NCBI GenBank assembly: GCA_964425745.1
Contig: CAYRNW010000006.1
Coordinates: forward strand, 1 to 64,000
Reading direction: 5' to 3'
Length of the DNA: 64,000 bases
Source: CALCNS01 sp964425745
GTDB taxonomy: Bacteria; Bacillota; JAAYKD01
This document shows, in pieces, positions 26,776-35,344 of this stretch (within the stretch, counting starts at the first letter, position 1; each line of letters starts with the position of its first letter). Both the position numbers and the translations under genes were made by a program. The notes beneath the pieces are model-generated. The model did not search any database and was not told the DNA's origin. It worked only from the letters and a program-made list of their open reading frames with translations.

Positions 26776-27806
26776 TGCCATTTACCATCGTCCGTCAGGA
26801 CATAACAAAAATGAAAGTTGACGCTATAGTCAACGCTGCCAACACCGACCTGCAAATGGGCGGTGGGGTTTGTGGAGCTATCTTCAAAGCGGCGGGAGCG
26901 GCACAGCTTCAAGCTGCCTGTGATAAACTCTCCCCGATTAAAACGGGTGAGGCGGTTATTACATCAGGATTCGACCTGCCCGCTAAGTTTGTTATTCACG
27001 CGGCAGGCCCCGTTTATAGATATCAGAATACCGAGCAGAGTGAAAAACTACTACGTTCCGCATACATGGAGTCGCTCCGGCTTGCCATCGAAAACAACTG
27101 TGAAAGTATTGCGTTCCCATTGATTTCAAGCGGGATTTACGGATACCCAAAAGACGAAGCCCTTCAAGTGGCTACTGCTGCAATTCAAGATTTTCTCATC
27201 AACAACGATATTGATATAACACTTGTAGTGTTTGATAAATCGGCATTTACTGTAAGCCGCGAGCTGCTCGGTGAAGTCGAAAGCTACATAGATGAGCATT
27301 ACGTTGATATACACCAAATAAAGCGTCGGAAGCTGCTTGATGTAGAACGCCAAGCCATATCCGAAGCTGATGAGCGTGCTAGTATACTCAACGAGCCTAT
27401 TCTTGAAGATATGCTCGCTCCTATTGGCGCTCCTGCCCCGCTTGATGATTTAGTTGGCAATCTTGATGAGCCATTCTCTCAGATGCTCCTGCGTCTGATT
27501 GATGCCAAAGGAATGACGGATGTTGAAGTATACAAACGTGCCAACCTTGACCGAAAATTATTCTCTAAGATCAGAAGCAACAAAGGATATATGCCAAGCA
27601 AGCGCACAGCTATTGCTCTTGCTGTAGCGCTGAAGTTATCTCTCGACGAAACCGACGACCTCTTGGAACGAGCGGGCTATGCACTATCTCACGCCGTCAA
27701 ATTCGATGTTATTGTGGAGTACTTCATCGCAAACGGTAAGTACGATGTTTTTGCGATCAATGAAGTGCTGTTTGAATACGACCAGCCGCTGTTGGGAGGG
27801 TGCTGA
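26775..27806 (+). CDS. Macro domain protein with C-terminal helical domain
   Basis: A 343-residue protein. The first ~165 residues are a macro domain: VDAIVNAANTDLQMGGG and SSGIYGYPKDEA form the ADP-ribose binding loops. It may bind or remove ADP-ribose from proteins or nucleic acid. The C-terminal ~110 residues (FSQMLLRLIDAKGMTDVEVY, DRKLFSKIRSNKGYMPSKR) resemble an Xre-like helical DNA-binding unit. The ATG at 26775 follows GGGAGGTG and shares one base with the mcrC stop. Macro-plus-HTH proteins occur elsewhere in clostridia; a defence role is inference from position. Confidence 0.88.
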   Translation: MPFTIVRQDITKMKVDAIVNAANTDLQMGGGVCGAIFKAAGAAQLQAACDKLSPIKTGEAVITSGFDLPAKFVIHAAGPVYRYQNTEQSEKLLRSAYMESLRLAIENNCESIAFPLISSGIYGYPKDEALQVATAAIQDFLINNDIDITLVVFDKSAFTVSRELLGEVESYIDEHYVDIHQIKRRKLLDVERQAISEADERASILNEPILEDMLAPIGAPAPLDDLVGNLDEPFSQMLLRLIDAKGMTDVEVYKRANLDRKLFSKIRSNKGYMPSKRTAIALAVALKLSLDETDDLLERAGYALSHAVKFDVIVEYFIANGKYDVFAINEVLFEYDQPLLGGC

Positions 27807-27808
27807 TT

Positions 27809-28264
27809 ATGGATTATGTTTATGAAATAGATTCACTAATTCAAAAAGCTACATTAGCAATTGGTAAACCAATTTTTAAGGACAAGTATGAAATCGTTGA
27901 TAGAGGTTTACCGCATATTCCACCTACTCGATTGCCTGATGGGAAGATGGCAATCTACATGTTTTTGCTCGGTGACGAATTTCTAAAAATCGGAAAAGCT
28001 AATTATAGAAGTAATGCAAGATTCTGCAGTCAACATTATGGTTTGAATGCACCATCAACACTTGCAAAATCACTGCTTTCGGATAGTGAGATGCGCAGCT
28101 TAAACATTACTTCTTCAAATATAAAAAATTGGATTAAAACGAATTGCCGACGAATCGACATAATTATTGATGCAGACTTAGGTGTTTTTGCTTTGGAATT
28201 GATTGAGGGGATAATGCATTATAAATATGAACCCAGATATGAGGGTTTTGCATCTCAAAGGTAA
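27809..28264 (+). CDS. GIY-YIG-like nuclease domain protein
   Basis: A 151-residue protein. Its central part reads MAIYMFLLGDEFLKIGKA, then R and ARFCSQHYGL, and later VFALELIEGIMHYKYEP. The order (GIY-like strand, xIG-like strand, arginine, late glutamate) suggests a divergent GIY-YIG nuclease as found in T5orf172-type proteins. The canonical tyrosines are only partly kept, so activity is uncertain. GGGAGG lies nine bases before the ATG; two bases separate it from the macro-domain gene. Its composition is more AT-rich than its upstream neighbours. Confidence 0.55.
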   Translation: MDYVYEIDSLIQKATLAIGKPIFKDKYEIVDRGLPHIPPTRLPDGKMAIYMFLLGDEFLKIGKANYRSNARFCSQHYGLNAPSTLAKSLLSDSEMRSLNITSSNIKNWIKTNCRRIDIIIDADLGVFALELIEGIMHYKYEPRYEGFASQR

Positions 28265-28343
28265 TTTGTCGCTTCTGAAGCGACCGCCGGTCTCAAGTAA
28301 AGTAGTATTCTAAGATTACAATAAATCTTAGGAGGCTACCAAA

Positions 28344-28997
28344 ATGAAAAAGGGATTAACTGAACTGGTATTCATACTCGACAAAAGTGGCTCAATGAGC
28401 GGACTGGAAGCTGACACTATTGGTGGTTACAATTCAATGCTCGCAAAGCAGAAGGCAGTAGATGGTGAGTGCTACATTACAACGGTGTTGTTTGATAACA
28501 ACTATGAGCTACTCCATGACCGTATTGACATTAAAGCAGTCAGCCCGATTACTGACAAAGAATATCAGGTTGGCGGATCGACAGCACTTCTTGATGCAAT
28601 CGGCAGAACGATTCACAAAATTGGTAACGCTCAAAAGCACACTGCCGAAGATTACCGCGCCGAAAAGGTAATGTTTGTAATTATCACAGATGGCGAGGAA
28701 AACTCTAGTCGTGAATATACTGCCGAAAAGATCAAAGCACAGATTGAGCGGCAAAAAGAAAAGTATGGTTGGGAGTTTATCTTCCTTGGGGCTAATATCG
28801 ATGCGGTTCAGACCGCCGGGAGGTATGGAATTGCTCCTGACAGGGCAATTGACTATCTAGCTGATAGCGAAGGTACGGAACTGAACTTTAAGGTAATGGC
28901 AAGTGCTGTGGCGACATTTCGCGAGTCGGGAACGGTTGACGAGACTTGCTTTGAGGAAATCCGCAAGGATGTGAAGCGTCGAGGAGGTCGTAAATAA
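28344..28997 (+). CDS. von Willebrand factor A domain protein
   Basis: A 217-residue single-domain vWA protein with an intact MIDAS: D13, S15 and S17 in DKSGSMS, T in GGSTALLDAIG and D in IITDGEENSS. No signal peptide is visible, so it is cytosolic. Such proteins (TerY/YegL-like) are often partners of ATPases or of phosphatase/kinase modules. AGGAGG is eight bases upstream of the ATG. Its TAA shares one base with the next ATG (28997), so it is coupled to the ADP-ribosylglycohydrolase gene. A 79-bp gap with a small GTCGCT/AGCGAC hairpin separates it from the previous gene. Confidence 0.9.
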   Translation: MKKGLTELVFILDKSGSMSGLEADTIGGYNSMLAKQKAVDGECYITTVLFDNNYELLHDRIDIKAVSPITDKEYQVGGSTALLDAIGRTIHKIGNAQKHTAEDYRAEKVMFVIITDGEENSSREYTAEKIKAQIERQKEKYGWEFIFLGANIDAVQTAGRYGIAPDRAIDYLADSEGTELNFKVMASAVATFRESGTVDETCFEEIRKDVKRRGGRK

Positions 28998-29848
28998 TGC
29001 TCGGAGCGATTATAGGAGATATCGTAGGCTCGGTCTACGAATGGCATAACATTAAAACAAAAGACTTCCCGCTGTTCCGCGACGACTGCTTTTTCACGGA
29101 TGACACCGTGATGACCATTGCTACAGCAGACGCTCTAATGAGCGGCGTTAAAGCCGACGATTTCATTAATGCCTATAAAAAGTGGGGGCGATTCTACCCA
29201 GATGCCGGGTACGGTGGTCGCTTCGGCAGTTGGATACATTCTAATGACCGTAAACCCTACAACTCTTGGGGTAATGGTTCGGCGATGAGAGTATCACCTT
29301 GCGCTTGGGTGATGAATTGCGGATTCTATGGGCGTACAGGTTGTTGGCCATCAAACGGTTGGGAATGTGTAACAAAATCTGCTGAGGTGACGCATAACCA
29401 CCCTGAAGGAGTCAAAGGCGCACAAGCTACCGCAGTAGCGATATTTTTGAGCCGGTTCTACGCCGGAGGTCACGCCTTCGATTATTGCCAGCCGTGGTCG
29501 GTTGAAGAATTGAAAGATGAAATAAAAAAACTGATAGAATCTAATTTTGGATATGATCTATCCCGGACGCTTGACGAAATTCGTCCAATTTACCGCTTCA
29601 ATGAAAGCTGTCAGGATACGGTACCACAGGCGATTATTGCTTTCCTTGAAAGTATGGACTTTGAGGATGCAATCCGAAATGCTATCTCCCTCGGAGGTGA
29701 CAGCGACACGCTTGCTGCTATTACCGGTAGCATTGCAGAAGCCGCCTATGGTGTGCCAGATTGGATAAGGGACAAGGCTTTGAGTTATCTGGACGCACCG
29801 TTGAGAGATGTCTATAATCGGTGGACATCATACATAGAGAACAATTAA
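28997..29848 (+). CDS. ADP-ribosylglycohydrolase family protein
   Basis: A 283-residue member of the DraG/ARH family. It shows GAIIGDIVGSVYE at the N-terminus, the metal-binding TDDTVMTIATADAL (around residue 30), and the C-terminal metal loop GGDSDTLAAITGSIAEA. These enzymes remove ADP-ribose from proteins or nucleic acids using two Mg ions. It is coupled to the vWA gene and is the last gene of the operon. With the macro-domain gene it gives the locus two ADP-ribose-handling proteins but no recognised ADP-ribosyltransferase. Confidence 0.95.
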   Translation: MLGAIIGDIVGSVYEWHNIKTKDFPLFRDDCFFTDDTVMTIATADALMSGVKADDFINAYKKWGRFYPDAGYGGRFGSWIHSNDRKPYNSWGNGSAMRVSPCAWVMNCGFYGRTGCWPSNGWECVTKSAEVTHNHPEGVKGAQATAVAIFLSRFYAGGHAFDYCQPWSVEELKDEIKKLIESNFGYDLSRTLDEIRPIYRFNESCQDTVPQAIIAFLESMDFEDAIRNAISLGGDSDTLAAITGSIAEAAYGVPDWIRDKALSYLDAPLRDVYNRWTSYIENN

Positions 29849-29916
29849 AATTATGGGAGTGAAATAGGGAGCAATTTATAGCGATTTTCTTTGACGTTTA
29901 AGAGCTAAAACAATAA

Positions 29917-30012
29917 TGTTGACATATTCCCGCGAACGAGCAAAAAACGTTGACCTGTTTCCGCGAACAGATAATACCCATAAAAACCATGCTCGACCTA
30001 TTCCCGCGAACG
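29917..30012 (+). repeat. Three ~22-bp direct repeats (left set)
   Basis: Copies at 29917-29938, 29948-29969 and 29991-30012 share TTGACxTxTTCCCGCGAAC with a few substitutions. Start-to-start spacing is 31 and 43 bp, too irregular for CRISPR. Confidence 0.75.
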
Positions 30013-30218
30013 TGCAAAATGAAAAATACAGACCAGACATCGGGATGAGCCTATCGTTCCATGTTGAGACGGTAGTCTGGATGTCAAGGGTGGTGAAGTA
30101 GAGCAAAAAGGTGCTGATAATCGCTGAAAAAGAACCATTTTGAGTGGAAATTCATGAAAAATATTGCATGGTTTCCGAGTAAGTGGGAACACATCCAATT
30201 TAGTGATTTTTGTTTGAC

Positions 30219-30313
30219 AGATCAAGATAGATGTTTTGCATTTTTGAGGGTTCACGAGTAGTCAAGTTAGATATTTAATGGTTTTTAGCGGGCGCGAGAG
30301 GTCAAGTTAGATG
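30219..30313 (+). repeat. Three ~14-bp direct repeats (right set)
   Basis: AGATCAAGATAGATG (30219), AGTCAAGTTAGATA (30260) and GGTCAAGTTAGATG (30300) recur every 40-41 bp. The last two are preceded by CACGAGT or GCGCGAGA. Confidence 0.7.
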
Positions 30314-30371
30314 TGAACCGTTTTTGTGAGAAGAATGTTATACAAAAAAGGTCTGATTGAGGGGTTATAGC

Positions 30372-31442
30372 ATGATTGATGAACAGAATATCCTTTTTAG
30401 CAAAGAAAACACGATTGAAAAACTAATGTCGAACAATCGCAAGGGGAATGAGGACTTTAATGAAACGATGTTATCCACACTACTTCTAATGGGGTGGGTG
30501 CTAATTTTACTGCCGTTGTTGGCGGTTCCCTTTAGCAACACGAAGGAGGGTGTTATCCCTGCATATCTGCTAGCATTCGCAGCATTTCTTGCTTTGTTTC
30601 TATTATATAAAGTTCCAAGCATGAAAAAGTATACTCTAGTGGGATTGTATCTCGGCTTCTCGGTTTTGTTCCTTTTAGGGATTTACCTTAGCGTTATTCA
30701 CTCACCCAATATGCGTGCGACCGTTTTACTTGGTGGTTTCATTCTCATGCCACTTAGTTTTATTGACCGACTACATCGGAAAATACTGTTTCTAGCTCTC
30801 TGGTTAGGGGTTCATACCTTATTGGCTTACTATCTGAAACCATTATTGGTACTTGATGATACGATTAATTGCCTTATGGCAGCTATTCTAGGATGTTTTC
30901 TCGGCAACACATTGATGCGGGTGCGGTTGGAAAGCCTTGAGGCAAGACGCTTACTCATTATAGAAAAAGGAACCGATGAGTTAACAGGGTTACCTAATCG
31001 ACGCAAACTATATGAGACTCTGACGATGTTGGAGGGTTCTGATGTTGAAAAGCCTACTGGAATCATGATGCTCGATATTGATCACTTTAAAGACTTCAAC
31101 GATCAATACGGACATGTTCCTGGTGATAGATACTTGAGGTTCTTTGCCGAAGTATTAACCAATTTCACAAAGGTTTTTCGTTGGCATTTTTATCGTTTTG
31201 GCGGTGAGGAATTCGTCGCAATAGCTTATGGTTATGATAAAGATGAGTTATACTCCATAGCTGAAAGTCTTCGTGTGGCTGTTCAAAGAGCAGACATGGA
31301 AGGGTATAGCACTACCGTTAGTATCGGTGTTGCATACTGCGGCGAAGAGCAAGTTGCAAATTACGAAAAGGTAATAGAGCGAGCGGACAATGCCGCGTAT
31401 ACAGCAAAACGCTCGGGGCGGAACATTGTGTGCATGGAGTAA
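30372..31442 (+). CDS. Membrane-bound diguanylate cyclase (GGDEF)
   Basis: A 356-residue protein with about six transmembrane helices in residues 30-190, then a GGDEF domain. The domain shows DELTGLPNRR, MMLDIDHFKDFND and the active-site GGEEF with YRF before it. The RxxD inhibitory site expected just before GGEEF is absent (V and W occupy those places), so product inhibition there is unlikely. It should make cyclic di-GMP from GTP at the membrane. ATG at 30372 has GAGGGG seven bases upstream. It lies outside the defence operon and looks chromosomal. Confidence 0.93.
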   Translation: MIDEQNILFSKENTIEKLMSNNRKGNEDFNETMLSTLLLMGWVLILLPLLAVPFSNTKEGVIPAYLLAFAAFLALFLLYKVPSMKKYTLVGLYLGFSVLFLLGIYLSVIHSPNMRATVLLGGFILMPLSFIDRLHRKILFLALWLGVHTLLAYYLKPLLVLDDTINCLMAAILGCFLGNTLMRVRLESLEARRLLIIEKGTDELTGLPNRRKLYETLTMLEGSDVEKPTGIMMLDIDHFKDFNDQYGHVPGDRYLRFFAEVLTNFTKVFRWHFYRFGGEEFVAIAYGYDKDELYSIAESLRVAVQRADMEGYSTTVSIGVAYCGEEQVANYEKVIERADNAAYTAKRSGRNIVCME

Positions 31443-31534
31443 ATTCGATAGGAGATAAGGAAGCGAAAATCGTCTTCCAACATATTCACAATGTTGATTA
31501 TTTGTATTAAAAGAGGTATAGAAAGAGGTAAAAT

Positions 31535-32194
31535 ATGTCAATTGTTACTGTAGATTTCGATGGAACTTTATATAAGCATAATTCTGTAAAGGCGATGCTT
31601 AAAGCCGGAAAGAAAGTATTTACTTTAAAGCAATGGAGTTTAATAGCCATAAATTTTCTTTCCGGTTGTGTAAATAGAGATAAAGGAGATAAAATAGACC
31701 TTCGAGTTATTTTACTAAAATCGTTTTTTTACCAAATGAAAGGAAAAAGCGTTGAAGAAATGCATGCGTTTTTTGGGGCCATACTCAATACGGATCGTCA
31801 GAATATTAATTATAACTTGGTGTTAAGAATAAAGAATCATTTGGAAATGGGAGATCGCGTGATCATTTTATCGGGAGCCTTGCAACCTTTTCTTGAAGAA
31901 GTTATACGGCAGCTGGGAATTCGGGCAGATGCAATTGGGACCTCTTTACTTTATGATGAGAGTGGAATCTGTACAGGTGAAATCGGTAGAATAAACCGTG
32001 GAACTGATAAAGTAGAAAAATTGAAGCTTTGGATAGAGGAAAATGATGCCAGCGGAGAACCGCTTTGGGCATATGCAGATAGCGAATCAGATATTCCTCT
32101 ACTGGAATTTGCAGATAAGGCAGTTGTTGTTAACCCGACAGAAACAATGAAAAAAATTGCTGAATCAAAGGGATGGGAAATTTTTATTAACTAG
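31535..32194 (+). CDS. HAD superfamily (subfamily IB) phosphatase
   Basis: A 219-residue HAD hydrolase. Motif I is DFDGT (7-11), motif II ILSGALQPF, motif III the lysine in GTDKVEKL, and motif IV ADSESDIPLL. This is the SerB-like IB group, acting on small phosphorylated substrates; the substrate cannot be told from sequence. The start has AGAGG six bases upstream. It has its own 90-bp upstream gap and converges with the AarF gene, whose stop lies 33 bp away. No signal peptide. Confidence 0.93.
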   Translation: MSIVTVDFDGTLYKHNSVKAMLKAGKKVFTLKQWSLIAINFLSGCVNRDKGDKIDLRVILLKSFFYQMKGKSVEEMHAFFGAILNTDRQNINYNLVLRIKNHLEMGDRVIILSGALQPFLEEVIRQLGIRADAIGTSLLYDESGICTGEIGRINRGTDKVEKLKLWIEENDASGEPLWAYADSESDIPLLEFADKAVVVNPTETMKKIAESKGWEIFIN

Positions 32195-32226
32195 GCACAA
32201 AACTCTTGACAGACCCGACAGACTCT

Positions 32227-33918
32227 TTATGCTCGTTTTGATCTAAAAGTCGCAATAATCAATGCCACTAAAGTAATTGCTGCCAGGACTAGGCTGATGC
32301 TTAGTGTTATGCTTCCGACAGTTATAAAATCAGTTTTTTCCAGACCAGTTAAACTCAATCCAACGAATGTTCCTGCAATTACAATACTTAAAGATAGTAA
32401 AATTAGGCTGATTGTTAACCGCGTAAAAGCCCTGTCAAATTTCAGCACATACCGTTCTGCCTCTTCCATTTTAAATTGTAATGTAAAGTTATCCTGTTCT
32501 ATCTTCCCAAGAAAATTTAGCAAAACAGACGGGAGCTTTCTAACTAGATTACCATAATCCATTGCCCCACTCAAGATTTCCTTGCTGATTTTCTCGGGGG
32601 AAATTAAATTGAAAATTAATTTACCTGCGATTGGTTCAGCAATTTCCAGAATATTTAGATCTGGATCAAGTTTCTCAACTAACCCTTCCAAAGTAATAAG
32701 GGATTTAGCAAGCATAGTAAATTCCCCTGGGATTTTAATATTGTAAGTATATGCTAAATCGAAGATATCGTTGAAAATTTCACCGATATTTATTTCACTC
32801 AATGGGAGAGACAAGACTTGATCTCTTAATCGGTCAATATCTTTTTCTAGTTTCCTCATATTGATACTTTCTGATGTTGCATCAAGTTCAATAATTGCTT
32901 GTATGATTAGTTTACTATTTTTTAAAGTTATTCCGACCAGCATTTTCAGGAATTGGTTTTTTCCATGAGGGCTTAATTGCCCTACCATACCTAAATCTAA
33001 AAAAGCTATGGTATTATTCTCAAGCACCATTATATTACCGGGATGAGGGTCCCCGTGAAAGAAACCATCTCTCAATATCTGATATAAAATAGAGTTAGCT
33101 AAGTTTTTTGCTATTATTGTCCTATTTAACCCTAATTGATCTAACGCTTCAAAATTCTTTAACGAGGTTCCTTTGATTTCTTCCATTGTTAGAACACGAC
33201 TCGTAGTATGAATCCAGCTAATGTTCGGAACAATTACATTAGCATCATCCTTAAAATTCACTTTAAACTTCTCAGCATTTTCTCCTTCCAATCTGAAGTC
33301 TAATTCATTTGTTATGGTGGTCTCAAACTCTTCCGCCATTTTGCTGAAGCTATATAGTTTTCCAAACCTAGTTCGATTATCGACAAAATCAGCTAAATCT
33401 TTTAGTATCCCCAAATCAAGTTCGATATTTTTCTCTATATTTGGCCTTTGAACTTTTACTACCACATCTTTCCCCGATAATAATTTAGCACGATGAACTT
33501 GCCCAATTGAAGCTGCAGCTATAGGCTCCGCAATAAATTCTCTAAATATGTTTTCAAGTTTATCTCCCAATTCATATTCTATTACTTTCTTTACATCACT
33601 AATTGGAAATGGGGCGACCGCATCTTGTAGTTTTTCCATCTCGTGTACAATTTCGCGAGGTAATAAATCCGGTCTAGTGCTCATAATTTGTCCGATTTTT
33701 ATAAATGTCGGTCCCAACTCTTCGAAGGATAATCTAAGTCTTTCACCTACTGATGATTTTATAAGTTCCCTTTCATTATATTCTTTGGGTTCCTCCTCAA
33801 TTTTAAGATGTTTTAAGATACCCAATTTATCCATTAAAGCGCTAAATCCATGGTTTGCAAAAGTCCTAACAATCTGCTTCGACCTCTTAAGCTTTCTATA
33901 TCTGCTAACCGCCATCAT
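32227..33918 (-). CDS. AarF/UbiB/ABC1 family atypical kinase
   Basis: A 563-residue UbiB-like protein: KIGQIMSTRPDLLP (the family's KxGQ motif), AAASIGQVHRA (Ala-rich loop), GDPHPGNIMV and FLDLGMVGQL (metal and catalytic residues). Two transmembrane helices close the C-terminus. UbiB-family proteins are ATPases/kinases linked to membrane lipid and quinone handling. It is the last gene of a leftward cluster with DegV, a phasin-like protein and TetR. A terminator-like hairpin lies between DegV and this gene, so it may be only partly cotranscribed. Confidence 0.95.
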   Translation of the reverse strand: MMAVSRYRKLKRSKQIVRTFANHGFSALMDKLGILKHLKIEEEPKEYNERELIKSSVGERLRLSFEELGPTFIKIGQIMSTRPDLLPREIVHEMEKLQDAVAPFPISDVKKVIEYELGDKLENIFREFIAEPIAAASIGQVHRAKLLSGKDVVVKVQRPNIEKNIELDLGILKDLADFVDNRTRFGKLYSFSKMAEEFETTITNELDFRLEGENAEKFKVNFKDDANVIVPNISWIHTTSRVLTMEEIKGTSLKNFEALDQLGLNRTIIAKNLANSILYQILRDGFFHGDPHPGNIMVLENNTIAFLDLGMVGQLSPHGKNQFLKMLVGITLKNSKLIIQAIIELDATSESINMRKLEKDIDRLRDQVLSLPLSEINIGEIFNDIFDLAYTYNIKIPGEFTMLAKSLITLEGLVEKLDPDLNILEIAEPIAGKLIFNLISPEKISKEILSGAMDYGNLVRKLPSVLLNFLGKIEQDNFTLQFKMEEAERYVLKFDRAFTRLTISLILLSLSIVIAGTFVGLSLTGLEKTDFITVGSITLSISLVLAAITLVALIIATFRSKRA

Positions 33919-33957
33919 TAATCACCACACAATCTAATCTCATTCTCTGTTAAAAAA

Positions 33958-33999
33958 AGCAGATATAGATTGATAGAAGATCTTTCATCTATATCTGCT
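33958..33999 (-). terminator. Rho-independent terminator after degV
   Basis: A 13-bp perfect stem (AGCAGATATAGAT and ATCTATATCTGCT) with a 16-base loop is followed on the minus strand by seven Ts. It would end or reduce transcription from the TetR-phasin-DegV genes before the AarF gene. Confidence 0.85.
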
Positions 34000-34055
34000 T
34001 CAGCGTTTTAAAGCTAAATAATCCTATTGAAATTTCAGTGAACCAGACAGCAGAG

Positions 34056-34922
34056 TTACCTTTCTTTTCCTAGAAAAAACAAACCCACTAGTCCCGGCCC
34101 GGTATGGGTTCCAATAATTGGCCCCAGAATATTTATAACTACGTCATGGGGTGTTGTCTCGCTTAGAATCAGTGATTTTAGATACTCCGCATCTTCTAGG
34201 CAATCTCCATGGGCAATAAATATCCGCTGTTCTTCTGGGTTAACTGCCCGAGTTTTATATTCATCAAATAAAGCTCTAATTGACTTCTTTCTACCTCTGA
34301 TTTTTTTTGCAACGATTAGACTCCCATCATTAGAAACAATTAAAACCGGTTTAACTTCTAACAACCCCCCTATAGCTGCGCTGGCTGTTGAAATGCGCCC
34401 CCCTCTCTTTAGATGCTCCAGGTTATCTATAGTAAACCAATGATTTACTTTTAGTTTGTTAAACTCAATCCAGTCTACGATTTCTTGTTTAGATTTTCCT
34501 TGTTTTAACATTTCGCATGCATAAGATACCAATAAGCCCTGACCAATCGAAGCGCTTTTCGAATCGATTACAGTTATATCCGCTTCTGGATTCATTTCCA
34601 TAAGCTCATTTCTAGCCAGAACCGAACCATTAAAGGTTTCACTTAGAGCAGATGAAAAACCTATATAGATAATTGAATCTCCTTTTGAAACAAACCTACT
34701 AAATTCATTAACAAAGGTAAAAGCAGTAATTTGTGCAGTTACCGGCATACCGCCCTTTCGAATTTTATCGTAAAAATCTTTATGGCTTAAGGATTTTCCA
34801 AAATCATCTGTGTAGTTAATCCCATTTAGTTCAAAGGTAAATGGGATAATATGTATATTGTTTTGGTAGATATATTCGACGGGTAAATCACAATTCGAAT
34901 CAGTAACTATAACTATTCCCAT
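34056..34922 (-). CDS. DegV family fatty-acid-binding protein
   Basis: A 288-residue DegV protein: VIVTDSNCDLP at the N-terminus, TAQITAFTF, IDSKSASIGQGL, and GGRISTASAAIGG in the lipid-binding region, ending with GTHTGPGLVGLFF. DegV/FakB proteins bind acyl chains and present them to a fatty acid kinase. The ATG at 34922 follows AGGAG by eight bases; the upstream GTG lies within that site. Its company (TetR, phasin-like, AarF) supports a lipid-related role. Confidence 0.95.
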   Translation of the reverse strand: MGIVIVTDSNCDLPVEYIYQNNIHIIPFTFELNGINYTDDFGKSLSHKDFYDKIRKGGMPVTAQITAFTFVNEFSRFVSKGDSIIYIGFSSALSETFNGSVLARNELMEMNPEADITVIDSKSASIGQGLLVSYACEMLKQGKSKQEIVDWIEFNKLKVNHWFTIDNLEHLKRGGRISTASAAIGGLLEVKPVLIVSNDGSLIVAKKIRGRKKSIRALFDEYKTRAVNPEEQRIFIAHGDCLEDAEYLKSLILSETTPHDVVINILGPIIGTHTGPGLVGLFFLGKER

Positions 34923-34968
34923 TTCAACCACTCCTAAAATAAGGGATTTTAACTAACCAATCAAATGT

Positions 34969-35319
34969 CTATTTTCTGAGCTCACTAATATCCTTTTTTG
35001 TCGCTATTTCTTTCTCTTTTAAAACATCGGTTAAAACTTCTCTTATAATCCTTTTTAAGTCCTCTTTCTCTATAATATCCTCTTTGCGAGCAATATCTTT
35101 TGCTTCCAGTGCTTCTAAAATTTCATCCTTGACCATTTTCTTAAAATCTTCTTGTTGCTCTTCGCCTTTTTTGACTAAGTCATTAACCAGGTCTTTAGCG
35201 TCTTTCCTAGCGACTTCCCCTTTATTCACCAATTCGTCAACTATATCTTCGATTTTTTCTCTTGAGTAAGAGAATAACCCTAACCCTAAATTGAGCGACT
35301 TTTCGATTAATCCGGACAT
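34969..35319 (-). CDS. Phasin-like coiled-coil protein
   Basis: A 116-residue, highly charged, fully helical protein (SYSREKIEDIVDELVNKGEV, AKDLVNDLVKKGEEQQEDF). It resembles short PhaF/phasin-like and apolipoprotein-like proteins that coat polyester granules or lipid surfaces. The ATG at 35319 has GTGAGG nine bases upstream; the longer frame overlaps the TetR gene. Placed 25 bp after the TetR gene. Function as a granule protein is inference, as no PHA synthase gene is in the window. Confidence 0.75.
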   Translation of the reverse strand: MSGLIEKSLNLGLGLFSYSREKIEDIVDELVNKGEVARKDAKDLVNDLVKKGEEQQEDFKKMVKDEILEALEAKDIARKEDIIEKEDLKRIIREVLTDVLKEKEIATKKDISELRK

Positions 35320-35344
35320 AATAAAATACCTCACTTTCATATAT

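Larger units (their letters stand above)
29849..30371. mobile_element. Non-coding gap with IS21-like terminal repeats, probable IS remnant
   Basis: This 520-bp stretch has no convincing gene. Its left part carries three direct repeats with the core TTGACCTATTCCCGCGAACG, and its right part three repeats with GGTCAAGTTAGATG preceded by CGCGAG. The two sets are roughly inverted to each other (TTGACC...CGCG against CGCGAGAGGTCAA). Multiple short repeats at each end are typical of IS21-family elements. No istA or istB frame remains, so this would be a deletion remnant or a non-autonomous derivative. It closes the defence operon on the right. Confidence 0.45.

Noticed and set aside
29917..30012. 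Possible CRISPR array (three similar repeats)
   Set aside because: Only three imperfect repeats with spacings of 31 and 43 bp and no cas genes; a mirrored set downstream fits IS-type ends better.
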